Of a stretch of DNA of 64,000 nucleotides, positions 37,560-50,016 are shown piece after piece. Both the position numbers and the translations under genes were made by a program. The notes below the pieces were generated by a model, which was not told the origin of the DNA, ran no database searches, and saw nothing but the letters and a program-made list of their open reading frames with translations. Within the stretch, counting starts at the first letter, position 1; each line of letters opens with the position of its first letter. The stretch spans positions 1 through 64,000 of the forward strand of contig QNGE01001734.1 in assembly GCA_008508345.1 (NCBI GenBank). The letters run 5' to 3'. This DNA comes from Paragonimus westermani. Taxonomy: Eukaryota > Platyhelminthes > Trematoda > Plagiorchiida > Troglotrematidae.

Positions 37560-39274
37560 CGACACCCGAAAAACGGATATCGTGGTTTCTGGTTGTTTCT
37601 TAGATTAGTGCTGTCTCGAATTTCTTCGTTTGTGACCGTGACCTTCGTCTGCCTATTCAAAACACACGGTTTGGGCCCATTGGATGAACGGTAGCCCAAG
37701 CGCTGTTAGTACAGTCCATTGTAAGTTACAAGCACTTTGGTTTTTAACACCCGGCCCCCCGATTCTCTATCTGCGAATCAGTTGGCCACCGTAGCTTCAA
37801 TGTGTTGTGTTCAGGTCATGGCACCAATGTAGCGGAAATACGTCCACTAAAGCAGGGCGCATATTGTCCAGTCTGCACGTAAATGTCGCCGACTGTGCAC
37901 CCACGGGTTTGGGCCGGAATTCTAACGTATAGCACAGTGATGCTCTCAGTTGAGCGTCATGAGCACTTTGTAGGATAGGATCGGACTCTTCAGTGTGAGG
38001 TCAGCAAACGATTAGCGGAAAGTTACAGCTAATCAAAGTCGGCTACTCGAGCAATATGGCACATGAGCGAAATGACAAATCTGAACTATGATTAGGTGTG
38101 GTATTGAATACGTTTTAATGGACATTTCAGTAACACATGTTGTTGTTGTTGTATAAGCGTATGAGCAGTTGAAACAGAAGACAAGTGGCACCAAATCTGC
38201 CAACAGAAAAGGTGAAGCTTTGGAACCCATAGTGTTTTCTGTTTCGATACCGTTTCCCGATTACAAAATAGCCCATGGGGACCGAATAAAACCGAGACTG
38301 TTTAGCGGCAGTGGTTCTGTCGTTTTTACTTTGTTCCGGGAAGCAGTGAGTTTTCAGCATGCATGAAGTGCCATTGACACACAATACACGGATACAACTA
38401 CAATAAGGTTCTATTGCAACAAGTTGGATTTATGGTAGAATCAAGGTCATTGTTCATCATACAAAGGGCGGCCAATAGCGACCGCATTGTTCCAAGACCA
38501 ACAAGACAGTTTATTGTCATCGATCCAGTGATATTTCCTGGTCCCATTAACTGGCACAAGCGCTATTGCTTAGTGATTTGTAGACAACCTGCAATCATCA
38601 GCAGGAGCGATTCCAGTCCGCTACTCACTCTGAATTGGGATTATAGCCCTTATTCATTCGGTAATGATGTTGGGTCATTGATAGATACTATGTTGGAAAA
38701 TCAAACGTGGTTTGGCGCGAGTTAGTCAACTTTATCCTGTACAACCTTAGATAGACACGGTGAGAAATGTTCAAGTAAAACGGAGGCTGGTGTACATTGA
38801 TGCATATATTGATTCTAGAACTGCTTGATGGGCGCATAAAAACAAGGCCTCAAATGAACTTTGTGTCGCAGAGAAAGTTTATCGTCCGTATTACGTTTTT
38901 AGCCCGAGCTACGTTCCGGTCATTTTTGTCACAATTCCAGGATTGGTTTGAAGTTAGTGCCAGTAACGTTTGTCTGTTCAATACGAAACTTCAAAGTGAC
39001 CTCAATAAGTGGTTCAGTAACAAAACAAAATACACCTGCTTTGACACTTTGAAGCGTGTATAGGAAAAAGGTTGCGTTCGTTATAAGATATCCGCACCAA
39101 ATTGAGTACGAATGAAGTTGAACAGTTTGGGTGTCGTGTTTAACATGTTATTGATAAACAGATTGGCAATAACACAACGTTACGAGCAAGTTGTAATACT
39201 CTACGTTTCAACCGCCTCGGGTCGTGTTCGTTATATTCGGGCCAAAATTAACTCGGACATACTTCGAAGCGCAT
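37557..39274. other. Stretch without a supported gene
   Basis: A 103-codon frame at 38414-38725 and an 88-codon frame at 38797-39063 (both plus) have protein-like composition, but no recognised motif or clear splice pair. Confidence 0.35.
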
Positions 39275-39913
39275 TTACACCGAAGCAACATCAAAACGAG
39301 TAGAGGCATCACATGACACGAAACGGAGCGAAGGGCGGATGACCTTCACCATCGATTGATCGTGTGATATAGCAGTAAGGACATATGTCTTAATCAACGT
39401 AACGGCGATGTTACTGATGGAGGCAGCAACACCCGTAAGAACAGTGGTCGTCAACACAGCCGATTTCGGGAGCGCAAAACAAACAACCACAGACTGTAAA
39501 ACAGGATAGGTTGATTCAGTAGCTAAGCTAATGGTCTCCCGTGGCGGACAGACAACGAAATGGAGATATTCACCTAAAAATGGCAAAATGAAATGTCCTT
39601 CTTTCCTTAATGCGATACGTAGCAAAACATTTCTGATAAGTAGGGTCACAATGACACCAAGCCCCGCAAGGTTTACGATATCGCACAACGGAACCATTAA
39701 ATATACATTTGAGGTATTCGTTTCTGAGGTCATGTCAAGCGTCGCATTCATCATGTCAAAATTGAGAGGAGGACACGTGTTTGGAGACTGCTGGAGTTGC
39801 ATTGAGGCTACGCAACCGTGGGAATACTGGAGGCCGTTGATTCCTGTCGGTGTGCATAAGCCCAATGATGAATTACCGCTTCGTGGATTGAACGCAGATA
39901 CTGCGTGAGCCAT
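39275..39913 (-). CDS. Hypothetical ORF with hydrophobic segments
   Basis: The longest stop-free frame with a methionine start outside the N gap: 212 residues, ATG at 39913, TAA/TAG-type stop at 39275. The first 70 residues or so are polar, with two or three potential N-glycosylation sites (NAT, NTS). Hydrophobic segments follow at about residues 70-95 (VNLAGLGVIVTLLI) and 135-180 (SVVVCFALP, LTGVAASISNIAVTLI). The layout could be the N-terminal exon of a membrane protein, but no family is recognised. A 125-codon frame is open on the opposite strand over part of it, which weakens the coding case. An in-frame stop lies about eight codons upstream of the ATG. Confidence 0.3.
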   Translation of the reverse strand: MAHAVSAFNPRSGNSSLGLCTPTGINGLQYSHGCVASMQLQQSPNTCPPLNFDMMNATLDMTSETNTSNVYLMVPLCDIVNLAGLGVIVTLLIRNVLLRIALRKEGHFILPFLGEYLHFVVCPPRETISLATESTYPVLQSVVVCFALPKSAVLTTTVLTGVAASISNIAVTLIKTYVLTAISHDQSMVKVIRPSLRFVSCDASTRFDVASV

Positions 39914-41080
39914 GGTCCGTGTGACAGTGTTAGTTTACAGAATTGGCCTAGTATGCACAGTAAGAGTTCCGGTAAGCAATCTACTCGTTGAAGGAGGGAT
40001 AAACTCGTCACGGCTCGGGATGTGCGAGAGAACTGGAAATGACTGTCACCATTGCTCCACAATCTTGGTCCTGAAGACATCGGTGATGAGGGGCTGATCC
40101 TTTGGGACGTCGTTGTTCTCTGTGAAGGCATCTGATTAACAAGTCCAGCAAGTATGGAATCACAATATGGATGGCATGTGACTGAAATAACATCCACACA
40201 TGGAATTGTGATGTTATACTAAGAAAGCTGGTGACGATTTTGAGAAGAATCAGTGAATGAGTGATGGTGAACTTGACGGACGGTCTCCTGGGGCAGTTAG
40301 GAAAAAGGGAATTAGTGAGAATGGCGACTATGAGAGACAATGTTGACGGGGAAATAATGAAGCGTTCTACTACCACAATTTGCCTGAAAAAACAAGAACT
40401 TGGTTTTGATGGTCATTTCGCATAAGGGTGCGCTCACTAGTAGCAAGACAGTAGGCGGAAGACAGTTCGTTGTCATTTTTATTATTCTACAACAAACCCG
40501 CTTGAGTTATCTAATGAAGTCCATTTACTCTTGCTACGACAGATGAACCTCATTTATGTGAGGTGATGTGTGATACAGTATTGCTATCAAACAGATAATG
40601 CGGCACTTCGTACGAACCAACCGTGAATCCATCAGATTCTGGCAGTACCAATCGTGTTACTCGCGAGTGCTTATTCGATGAGCAAGCATATACACTTCAC
40701 ATTTAACCTCTACATGTGAAAATCACTCCTCGATTTATAACTCAGGAATATGTCAGGTGGTACTCCTTAAGCAGGCACAACAATCACTTATATGCGAATT
40801 ATACTGAGTGTTGTGAAGAGGTTCCCTGTCCCGTGAATAGTGTTCTACATTCAATAGTAAGTCGGTTGTTTATTTGCAATATGTAGTTCGATTTCAGTGG
40901 TGACGATGCTCGACTGACAATCAAGAGACGGTGAGTTGAAGTCACAGTTGCCTAGACCTGAGCAGTCTGGCAATATTTAACACATGCAGCCTTGTGTCAA
41001 ACGACGGCAAACTAATTGTGGGACCCGACCTATGCTGACACCTTGAAGTGGCGGTCAAACTCGTACAATGCATCAATCAT
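39914..41080. other. Non-coding stretch, nothing recognised
   Basis: Overlapping short minus-strand frames at 39808-40376 without motifs. Confidence 0.4.
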
Positions 41081-41085
41081 GAGGG

Positions 41086-43937
41086 ATTTGTTGACCAGGA
41101 CCCCGGTCGCTCCAAATACAGTCATATCGGACAGGCCAAAGGGGGGCAGTCAGAGGAAAAACAGTCACACTCATAGGGTTACACGTCGCACTACTGATCG
41201 CGTAGGGGTGCTTAGGTAGCGTGGTACGATCTTACGCGGATAAAGTAGAATTGTTTTCATAGCGGCGGCATAACTGTCCTTCGAATAAGGAAAAAAGGGG
41301 TTAGAAAGATATCTTCAAACAAAAAACACTCCCATCTACGAAAGATTGACCGCGACAACCGGCGTATTGCCCAACGCGTCCAAAAAACGTTCGGTAGCAT
41401 GCAAGTATGTCACAACTTTGAATAAACCAGGCGCGTACAACACTGACAGGATTTAGGCATTAATGTCTTATTCACTACGTCCTTCAGTCAGGCAAACCTC
41501 TCATTGTCAAGTGTACTGGACTCTTGAGTTGTTGACTCCTGACAAGATCCCCAAAACCCGTCTTCTGTTGTCTCGCAGATCAGACTTTCGAGTCAGGGAC
41601 TCACAGTGGGTTCCCTCAAGTCCTTCCCTTCCACAACATAGACGACTGGGAAGTATCAGAAGTTATCGTTCACATGATAGTAACAATATTCATTCATCAC
41701 CACCTTCTCTTTCTGTTTTGCAAATTCACCATGTTTTAAATTTTTTTCCTGTACATTCAGGTGATGATCACTCGCCGAAAAAACGCTGGTGATTTCAATA
41801 CCGATACCCAATGACAAGCTAGCCAGCGGACTGCTTTGGTGAGCACGCTTTCAATTCTGGAGCCAAATGGGAGCTGTGTCGGACACACGAATCCACGATT
41901 TTAGCACCATTATTCACTTAAGTTCACCTTTAGATAACTGTTGACGCAATCAATTCTCCTTAAAGGGTACACAATGAGGCTGAAGCTGTATCTCGGGGTC
42001 ATGTGTTGGGTAAGAACCACACTGAGTTACACAGCGGAACACCGTTAGCTCACTTGAACGCCAGGGAATAACTGCCTGTGCGATGTCAGACTTGACATAC
42101 CGACTGAACTGTCAGGACAAATCAGAAAAGTGTCCAATATTTGTTAAATCAGCGTACGCACCAACGGACATTAGTTCGCACGCCACCAAAAATGCTATCT
42201 GTAATGCCTCCGTCAATCTTCTGGGGCGAAACAAACACTGACAACGTATAACAGCAAGCGGGCAGAATCTTCAACTTAGTCGTCTTGCTTCAGGTGAGAA
42301 GCGGCTTGGTGGTATGTTTGGTGCCCAGGCATAATGCGCTGACAGAGTCTCTCAATCCCTAGTGCCGCATTTCAACACAGGCAGAGACATTGTGTCACGA
42401 GGAGGCTGAGTTGTGTATCACATCTACCGACATAAATCGACTGACCATATGGCAAACAGTTACAGGTGGTGCCACCAGCTTGAAGGTTGTTGGGCAAATG
42501 GAACAACAACCGTGACTCGGATAAAGCTGTAGTGCATGATCGTTTTGTGTTGTTTGCACAGAGGCCATACACTTGTAAATAAAAGATGATTCACGAACAT
42601 TCGAACGAAAACAATGTGAGAACACTGGCAACCAGAAGCAAATGCAAAACAAATTTCCCAGTCCAAATCAAAGTGGAGAGCCCAACGAAGACCACAAACA
42701 AATCGCAGCAGCTATGAAAACCAGCTCTGAAGAGAGATCTATGCAGTCGTGACAGAACTGAACTCCCGTCACGCTGACAAACAAAGTGAACAAGCATTCC
42801 CAGGTTCCACATGGCGCCGAACATGGCAACGATTAACGGGAATTCAACCGCAAGCTGACTAGAAGCTTGCGCAAAAACTGTGAGCACCAATTGGTCGAAC
42901 GTTCGAAAGAGATGGATCGAACCCTTTAACTGAGAATAGCAGAAAACCATCTCCTCTGAGTTGCAGCTGTGCTAACCATCCGGTCGTTGCGCAAGTGAGA
43001 CCACACTTGAAAAATATGGCGCATCCAACACCACCCAATCGCGTCAACTTGATGGTTCTGCTGGCCTCAATTCAACCATGTGGAAGACGGGACCCGAATG
43101 GTCAGTTGGTGCGTTTCAGACGGTCCTTCATCAGAAGCAGAAGTGGCCATGGAGCATAAGCTCTAGGAGAGTGTCAAGACTCGTGAAACAGATCTCATCT
43201 CCCATTCTCTCTTCAAGGATGCACAGGCTGGGATTGCTGGATCACGTATAGTTCGCAGGTTAGCTGGGCATTTACCACACCGGAAATTGTCTACCGAGAT
43301 CATCAACCGTTGGGTAAACCCGTGTGGTGGTCAAACAACCACGTGATCGCGAGACATGAAGGCCCTCACTGTTTGACAATTAGGTGCAAAATAACATGTT
43401 AAACACGATGCCAAAACTGTTCGACTGCATTCGTACCATATTTGGTGCGGACATCTTACAAACATCACTGTTTCTCTGAATGATGTGGGTGGGTGCCGGC
43501 TGTCCTGTTAAGGTCCCCATGGTCACCCAAATCACTGATTAGAAGCATTATCCGAGCTGGCAACGCGTCACAACCAGCGGTGTGCTCGTAGTCACAGCAT
43601 TTCTAGTCCGTTGAAACACAGAGTTCATTGGTCCAATCAGAATACAATTCTCGGAACACAAGAATTCACTTCGCACACCGGTCGGTTATAAACGCCTGAT
43701 TGACGTGAAACTCTGGACGCATTCTAACAACCGGAACAAACTTATTCTAGCGAAAAGAGGGATCACGTGAGTGTCTAGAAAGCGGTTCGTATCAAACTCA
43801 TTTTCCAAGATGACACTTCGATGGACATTTCTGAAAGAGGATTGGTGCCACATTGGAATGCGTGTATAATGCAGCAGTCTGTACTGTCCTCACAAACGAC
43901 TAGTTCTATGTTCTTCGTCAGCCACTGTATCTACCAG
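41086..43937 (+). mobile_element. Decayed RTE-like LINE (endonuclease, linker, RT start)
   Basis: The 5' part (about 41086-41310) is homologous to 62035-62265 at the head of the other RTE copy. Endonuclease traces follow in changing frames: a block reading RINSPLRVHNEAEAVSRG near 41950, SAYAPTDISSHATKN near 42155, EKRLGGMFGAQ near 42300 and RDSDKAVVHDRFVLFAQRP at 42515-42565. The EN-RT linker reads REFNRKLTRSLRKN then LVERSKEMDRTL (42838-42930). The RT start reads GPSSEAEVAMEHKL then SLFKDAQAG (43110-43230). There are many stops. The part from 42553 onward is duplicated at 52.2 kb. The hydrophobic minus-strand frames here (42591-42950 and 42859-43047) are shadows of this element. Confidence 0.8.
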
Positions 43938-46900
43938 TTTTCCCAGTTGTGAAAATATCGGTCGAACAGAAAGCACGTTTGAGACTAGGGCTATGGAACA
44001 CATCTCAGAATGGCTAGAAGATACACCAAACCACCGACCGACGGGGCGTTCAACGAGGACAAAGCGCCGCAGTCATCGACCACATGTCACGGTGCTAATA
44101 TTCCATCGTTTATGGTTCCCGTGAATATTCACAAATTCTCACGTATACTGATGCTTTATTGATCAGACGTCCACCATATGGGCCCAGAATCGACTGACCG
44201 TCAATCTTTGCATGCCGTGGTTTTAGCTAGGTACCAAACACGACCTAGATCAGTTTATAAATTCACCCATTCCATTTCGTTTAATTCCCTACAGTCATAC
44301 GTTTATGGCTGACGGTAAAAGGTGAAATAAGACCGTTTTGTAACTTTTCCGATTATTCGAATCAAAGCCATAGTTTATTTGGCCTTATTTATCCACTTTT
44401 AATCCTCTCCCAGAACATTCCAAGTCACTTACAGTGAGCAAGAAATGTTAACAATTCACATGCCCATACGACCGCATAGATCACTTCTCTCTGAACTGTG
44501 TATAAATGAGAAGGGCATTCATGTTGATGAATATACTTGACTACAATACTAGAATTTCAGCCATTTTGGCAGCACTTTACTTTCTAAGTTAAGTTTTACC
44601 AGGAAAGTACATACAATCTAACCAAGCCTTGAACATTGCATGTAATCGGGAATCATTTGAACGCAATGTGTAAGCACCTGAGTTATTCACCGATATCTTC
44701 TATTCATGTGAGCGTATTCCTAAAACGTAATCAAATTATCCAAGCGACCTGACACCACCTTGAACACTAATCGATGGTCGAGCTACGAAACGGTTGGAGC
44801 AAAACCGAGGCCGGGTTGAAGCTGGTACTTTATAACCCAGAAACAGGACCTCATTTGTGCACAGAGACGCTCACAAAAAGGCATCTGACTGGCGGTTGTG
44901 GTCCAAAACCCGAACAGCAAAATCTGATCGATCGACAGACCGTGTGATTGACGAAGCGCACTGTGGAATGAATGAAAGAAACGTCGGTCCGGACATCAAT
45001 CGAGGCAGGGAGACGACAGAATCCAGGTCGTTCTCACCGTTAAGGTAATCTATCAAATTACGGTGAACGAGGCAGAAATAAAACCTTTAGTTACCACATG
45101 CTCGCACTAAATTAGTCCGGAAAGACGAAGTTCGTAAGCCGATCACATCAGTTATGGTGATATGGGTTTGAATTGTGATTGCAAATCGAAAGTGAAAAAA
45201 ACTTTTCGAGAATCTATGAGCAACTTATGGGGGACAGAATAGTGGGATTGTACACGGATATTGCCAGATGTACAAAGCTTGCACAATCGGGTTGATAGAC
45301 GTATCGTTCGAATGCCTAAGGAAACAGAGTGTGAAACCATCTGCAGAACCTACCCGACGAGCATCGTCAACACAATGAACCCGCTACACACTGCTAATAC
45401 TTCTGAGACATTGGTGATCGAGAAGAGACATTTTGTGGGGAAAAAAACCTTTGTGGGAATAGGTGAGACAAAGCTCTGTGAGCTGCAAACGTCTACGGAT
45501 AAGTTCCATCAAACACAAGCCGGATTGCGTCGTGCAAAATTGAGAAAGCGTAAGAAGAAATGCCTTGAGCTGATTGTGAGAGGAATGCTGGATAATCTGA
45601 GAACGCGCGTACACAAATGGAAAACTTGATCACTAATGTGGTGCGTATGAGCCGTCCGGATACCATGCCTGCATGGATATAAGATTTCTGGGCCTAGCTG
45701 AGAATAACCTGTTATGGATCAACGAGAATTATAGGGGCGAACTTTAATCAGCTGACGGTTGATCACAGCATTACTGTCAGCAAACGACGGTCTCCGTTCA
45801 TCAAAATGGACGGCCGAACACACAAAAAATTACACCTAGTGCAACGGTTACTACCAGATGGGATCGAAGTTAGCTGACCAACCAGGAAATCAATTGGGTA
45901 GGACAAGGTGCATGTAGAGGCAAATCGAATCCCAATATAGTCAAATTGGCGACCGAACGTCACGCCAGTGCAGTTGTACAAACAGAAAACAGAAAATACC
46001 GACAATGCAGCAATCAACTCGCCAACAAAAAAACGAAACGTGTATGTAATTATATGCGGCGCGAAAATACAAAGTTAAACAAACTGTACAGAGATCATAG
46101 AGTGAACAAGGACGGAAGGTTTCTGAACTGTACAACGCATGTGGGTATGACATGTACAAGTATACAAGAAGGCAGCTGAGGGGGCTATTTTGGATCACTG
46201 CCCTTTGTCCGGTTCACCGATGAAGAAGGTTACGTGTCTCGAGACTCTTTCGTCTAGTTCATCCAACTGATCATGTGTAGTAGACGTGTGACCACGACCT
46301 GGACGGTTTGATGGATCGGCAATCCGATTTTCATTTTGTTCCTGATCATCATCCACTTCGGCCTGCTGTTTTCAGAAGACGGGGTGACGGTAAGATAAAG
46401 ACGAAATGGACAAATGAACAATTTGTCTGTCAAGCAACAACGGTTCTAGATCGACAAATTCAGTCATAGAACAACAACTCTCGTGAGTATGTGGGCATAC
46501 TAAAAATGGAACTTTCCAGGGGAAATGCCAGACGTCTGTTTGCAACGAAAGCTTGGGAAACTCCAACCGGATCACACCACTGACAAACTCACAGTTGCAA
46601 TCAATCAATACTTAGCTTTGTACAAAGGAAAAATGGGATGATTGCAGATAACGAGATATCAGTACCACAATGAACATGACGACAGAGTAAGATGCGGGAC
46701 AGTTGGCGAAGACCACATCAATCCAAGCTTGATCTATTCTGATAGCACATACCAACTGATCATCTACTGAAACAAACAGAAGTTCATTGAATTAAGAAAG
46801 ATAATGACGAGCCCACATAGCATGAAATCGCTGGTCATAAACCTGAGCTGTAGGATAATGCACACTACTCGAGTGAGAACTAACTGGCATTCTTCCGTCG

Positions 46901-47990
46901 CAACTGCACATCAAATGAACTTAGTTTCATAGTGGTAGCATTCGCGAACGTACTGTTGCTGTTCCCCAGTGACTTGTAATGTGCTAGTGAACAGCTGAGA
47001 CGGACGAACGGTATAATCGTTTAAAAACTCTCTTCATTTCTATCCTTTATTAGATGATCTAGTGGTCTGAACATCGCCCAGTATGAGGAACAAACTATTT
47101 AACTTTCAAATGGTTAAAAATTCCCAGACGTCGTCAACCAACTTAAGAAGTAATCTGGACAGCTGACAGTCAAAACCAGGGGATTGCTCGACAGTTATTG
47201 ACAAACAATAGGGATAGCAAATGCGATCAGCTATCAGAGGCATCCAATGAAAAGATCCTGTGAGGACAGTAGGAAATTAAAACCAACTTTTAAAACCGAG
47301 CAGTTAGCACAATCACGTCTAGAAAACGTTCCGTTACAGTGAGATATCTATGGAAAAAGAAAGTCAACCTTGGGTTCCTTAGATGAAAATTAGTTTTGGC
47401 CTTCAGGAACATATACTAGCCGATAAGCAGAGATTAGTGACTGAGCAAGTGAACAGTCATGATCAAATAATGGCTTTAGATAGCGAATAAAAAATGGTTA
47501 TGAGATATTATACTCGCAGTGACATGAGATGGAGTCCCCTCGACAGCCTAGGGTACATGACAATATTGTGAGAATCCGTTTCGTATTTTCTGGTCTTCTT
47601 AATCCATAAGTTGCCTGACTTTGATGGCAACTCATGAAATTGATACCAAGCGCCGAGATCAACTAAGGGTTCCTGTTAGAACTCCTAGCTTCATGTACAC
47701 GGAATGTGGAGTCAAAACGGTGCGAAAGACACACATCTTTATGTTGACGACGGTGATATTGTATCAACTGCAACAGAGGTAATGAGCGTTCACACTTTTC
47801 CGTATGTATCAACCCTACTGGAGTACAGCACTCTCAGTTCGGTGTGAGACTGACAGCATTCTTGAGATATCGACTGCAAGTTAACCAGCAGGATCGATTG
47901 AAAGATTAAGTAATGGAAACGATACGCAGGCCGGAAGATGACGTCAAGGAGTCGGTCGGTCGCATGCTCTACGCAACCACTCCGATCAGT
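43938..47990. other. Long stretch without a supported gene
   Basis: The first few hundred bases may be further LINE remnant. A basic 122-codon frame at 45261-45629 (plus, rich in K and R near its end) and a 78-codon frame at 46372-46608 (minus) are unrecognised and lack clear splice support. Confidence 0.35.
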
Positions 47991-47994
47991 TTGA

Positions 47995-48335
47995 CCAAAT
48001 CATCATCATCATCATCACCATCATATATAGTAATACATCAGTGGTTCACACTAATGCTTAACTGCCACACAACTATGAAGAAAAACAAACAAACCCTATA
48101 TAGGAAGAGAGAAGGAAAAAAGAAGGGGACGGGAAGAGATCTAACTGCTGAAAATAATTACGTCTACATTCAAACATTCAGCATCAAGGTGCCTACACCT
48201 TGCAAACAAACAACCGAGCTGCAAGTGAGAGTAAGGCGTCATCAGCAAAACAGCTTCCTTACGGCTTTCACTGTCCCGCGTCATTAAATGCACTCAGCTC
48301 ACAGACAACTCGGCTAAACAACGACAACATTCACG
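47995..48335 (+). repeat. Dispersed repeat R2, copy 1
   Basis: It contains (ATC)n at 48000-48024, a purine-rich AGAGAAGGAAAAAAGAAGGG block, then CAAACAAACAACCGAGCTGC and CTTTCACTGTCCCGCGTCAT. The same order of blocks appears at 55800-56125 and, weaker, at 57975-58260. The 124-codon frame over it is not taken as coding. Confidence 0.65.
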
Positions 48336-49325
48336 TCAAACACCAAAACAACTCAACACATTTGCAGTCAGCGAACCACTGTTTTTGTAAACTGAATACC
48401 AGCACTATGTCAACTACAAGGATAAAACAGAAAGACATGCAGCCAGTTATATTCCTTTAATCGGTCAAAATCCTACAGCTGAAACACCTGCCTCATCAAC
48501 AGCAGCCGATGTCATCAACTGCGCATCCTCGCTGACCTTTCGGACCCAGGTCAAAAGAGTTGAAAGGTTGAAATCCATTTGTAGAAAAATCGACGCCTAT
48601 TCAATTTTTCTGAAACAGTTGTGATCTGCAGATGAAGTCATCCCTTTCGTCAACAAGGAATGATTTCACGTTTGTGACTCATTGACATATGGTAACATTT
48701 GATCGTGTGTGCGTGAACTGTGTTTCCACTTGGATTAATCTTAATTATTGTGTTATATACCAATGAACAAGAAGTTCACAGAGGCAGTTGATAGCATCCA
48801 GCCGGTTCGGATTGATCACGGAAAGTGCACGATCACTGCTCTCAGCCTGATACACCTCGAAGCACGTATCGGTATCGATTAGTCAGATTACTCTTAATGA
48901 ATACAAGCGAATCTTCAAGTCATTGGATTTTCAGACCAGCCTGTCCATCATTCCAGTTCGCCCCAACGAACACCTTACACAGCTGGACGAAAGCAACCAG
49001 TGTGATTTTGTAACAGAAAGGCTCAATCTTTCGTTTATGCAAGGCAACAGTTGATTCAGCTTTGGTGAGATAACTACACCGACCCTTAGTTGCATACCGC
49101 TGATAAGCTCCATGAGATGTTTTATCCACCACTACGCCCATGAAAGTGGCAGTATCGGATACGGAAGTGTACAGTTCCGTGATCCTGACAAGTATGCCGT
49201 TGACATGAACACAAAGATGTTTAACGAAGGTGAAGGCCAACGATCGAACGAACCGAGGCTAGCGGCAAACGTTGGGAGCCTATTTGAACACCCGTATTTT
49301 TAGGACACCTCTGGTGACAGAGAAG
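48336..49325. other. Stretch without a supported gene
   Basis: A 106-codon minus frame (48920-49240) and a 62-codon plus frame overlap here; neither is recognised. Confidence 0.35.
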
Positions 49326-49339
49326 CATCCCTCTGAGGC

Positions 49340-49645
49340 TTAGAGGTCGTGCAGACAAGGCGACATTGAGGGTTGTGTTAATTTACGGGTGGAAAACCTG
49401 ACCGCTCAGAGTAGACGACGTGAACTGTCTTCAACTGTCTGCGTTCTATTGTTCGCATCGGGTGGCATCAATAAGTAAACGACGAAGAGGATAGGAAGCG
49501 GGTATTCAATAGCGACTGTCAAGCGATTTCTTTGGCTCAGTTCTTACATCTACACAGGCTTAAATGGCCAGGCTGTGTGCCAAAGATGCCAGTCAGTCAT
49601 CCGTCACACCGGGCACTCTGTCGACGCCTTAGGCCAACTGGCCTA
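49340..49645 (+). mobile_element. RTE-like LINE C-terminal fragment
   Basis: One reading gives YGWKT, a stop, then PLRVDDVNCLQLSAFY. The family consensus is YGCETWPLR-EDVRRLSVFDHRCLR. About 100 bp on, another frame gives LAQFLHLHRLKWPGCVPKMP and SHRALCRRLRP, comparable to LVNLHRLRWLGHVLRMP...RAL. The order and spacing suit the last part of an RTE-type ORF2. It is short and broken, and a SINE pair follows it. Confidence 0.75.
49624..49645. repeat. Perfect 10-bp-arm hairpin
   Basis: CCTTAGGCCA, AC, TGGCCTAAGG: a perfect inverted repeat with a 2-bp centre, inside the LINE fragment. Confidence 0.85.
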
Positions 49646-49698
49646 AGGTACGAGATAGGCAGATAATGAGTTAAGGTAGAGAAATGAAGTTATATTAA

Positions 49699-49867
49699 TT
49701 GAACATCACCCACGATTGATCAAAGCTTTCCAGTCAGCCCCTTTTGAAAAGAAGTACTAGACTCGAGTTGCTTGCTAGAGCTCATCAGTAGTGCATATCC
49801 TTGTCATGACCGGGACTAGAACTCCGGCCACGTCTTCATGAGGCAACCGTGTTGACCATTGCGTCAG
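49699..49867 (-). repeat. SINE copy, left half of a head-to-head pair
   Basis: The minus-strand SINE runs from tail (49699) to head (about 49867, TGACGCAATGGTCAACACGG read on the minus strand). It has an internal deletion of the GAGCTCTAATGAGAGCGAAA segment. Confidence 0.82.
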
Positions 49868-50016
49868 TTCTATTCCCGGCCATGACAAGGATATACACTA
49901 CCGAAGAGTTTTAACAACAACGAAATTCGAGTCCAGTGCTCCTTTTTGAAAGGGGCCGACTGGAAAGTCTATGAGAATGCGACAGCTGCGGTCAGTTGTG
50001 AGTAATGTTCAACATG
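49868..50016 (+). repeat. SINE copy, right half of a head-to-head pair
   Basis: A plus-strand copy lacking the A-box part. It starts at the B-box-like TTCTATTCCCGGCCATGACA directly against the head of the preceding copy, then runs through the body to the tail GAGTAATGTTCAACATG. Confidence 0.82.

Noticed and set aside
39531..39908. 125-codon plus-strand frame
   Set aside because: It is antisense to the longer minus-strand frame, and neither shows homology. The minus frame was kept only as a weak hypothetical because of its ATG start and hydrophobic pattern.
42591..42950. Hydrophobic 119-residue minus-strand frame, present twice (also 52224-52583)
   Set aside because: It is antisense to the RTE linker and exists twice only because the segment is duplicated. 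It has no independent support as a membrane protein gene.
48000..48024. CRISPR-like or regulatory short repeats
   Set aside because: It is a simple ATC microsatellite; no spaced repeats of constant unit occur anywhere in the window.
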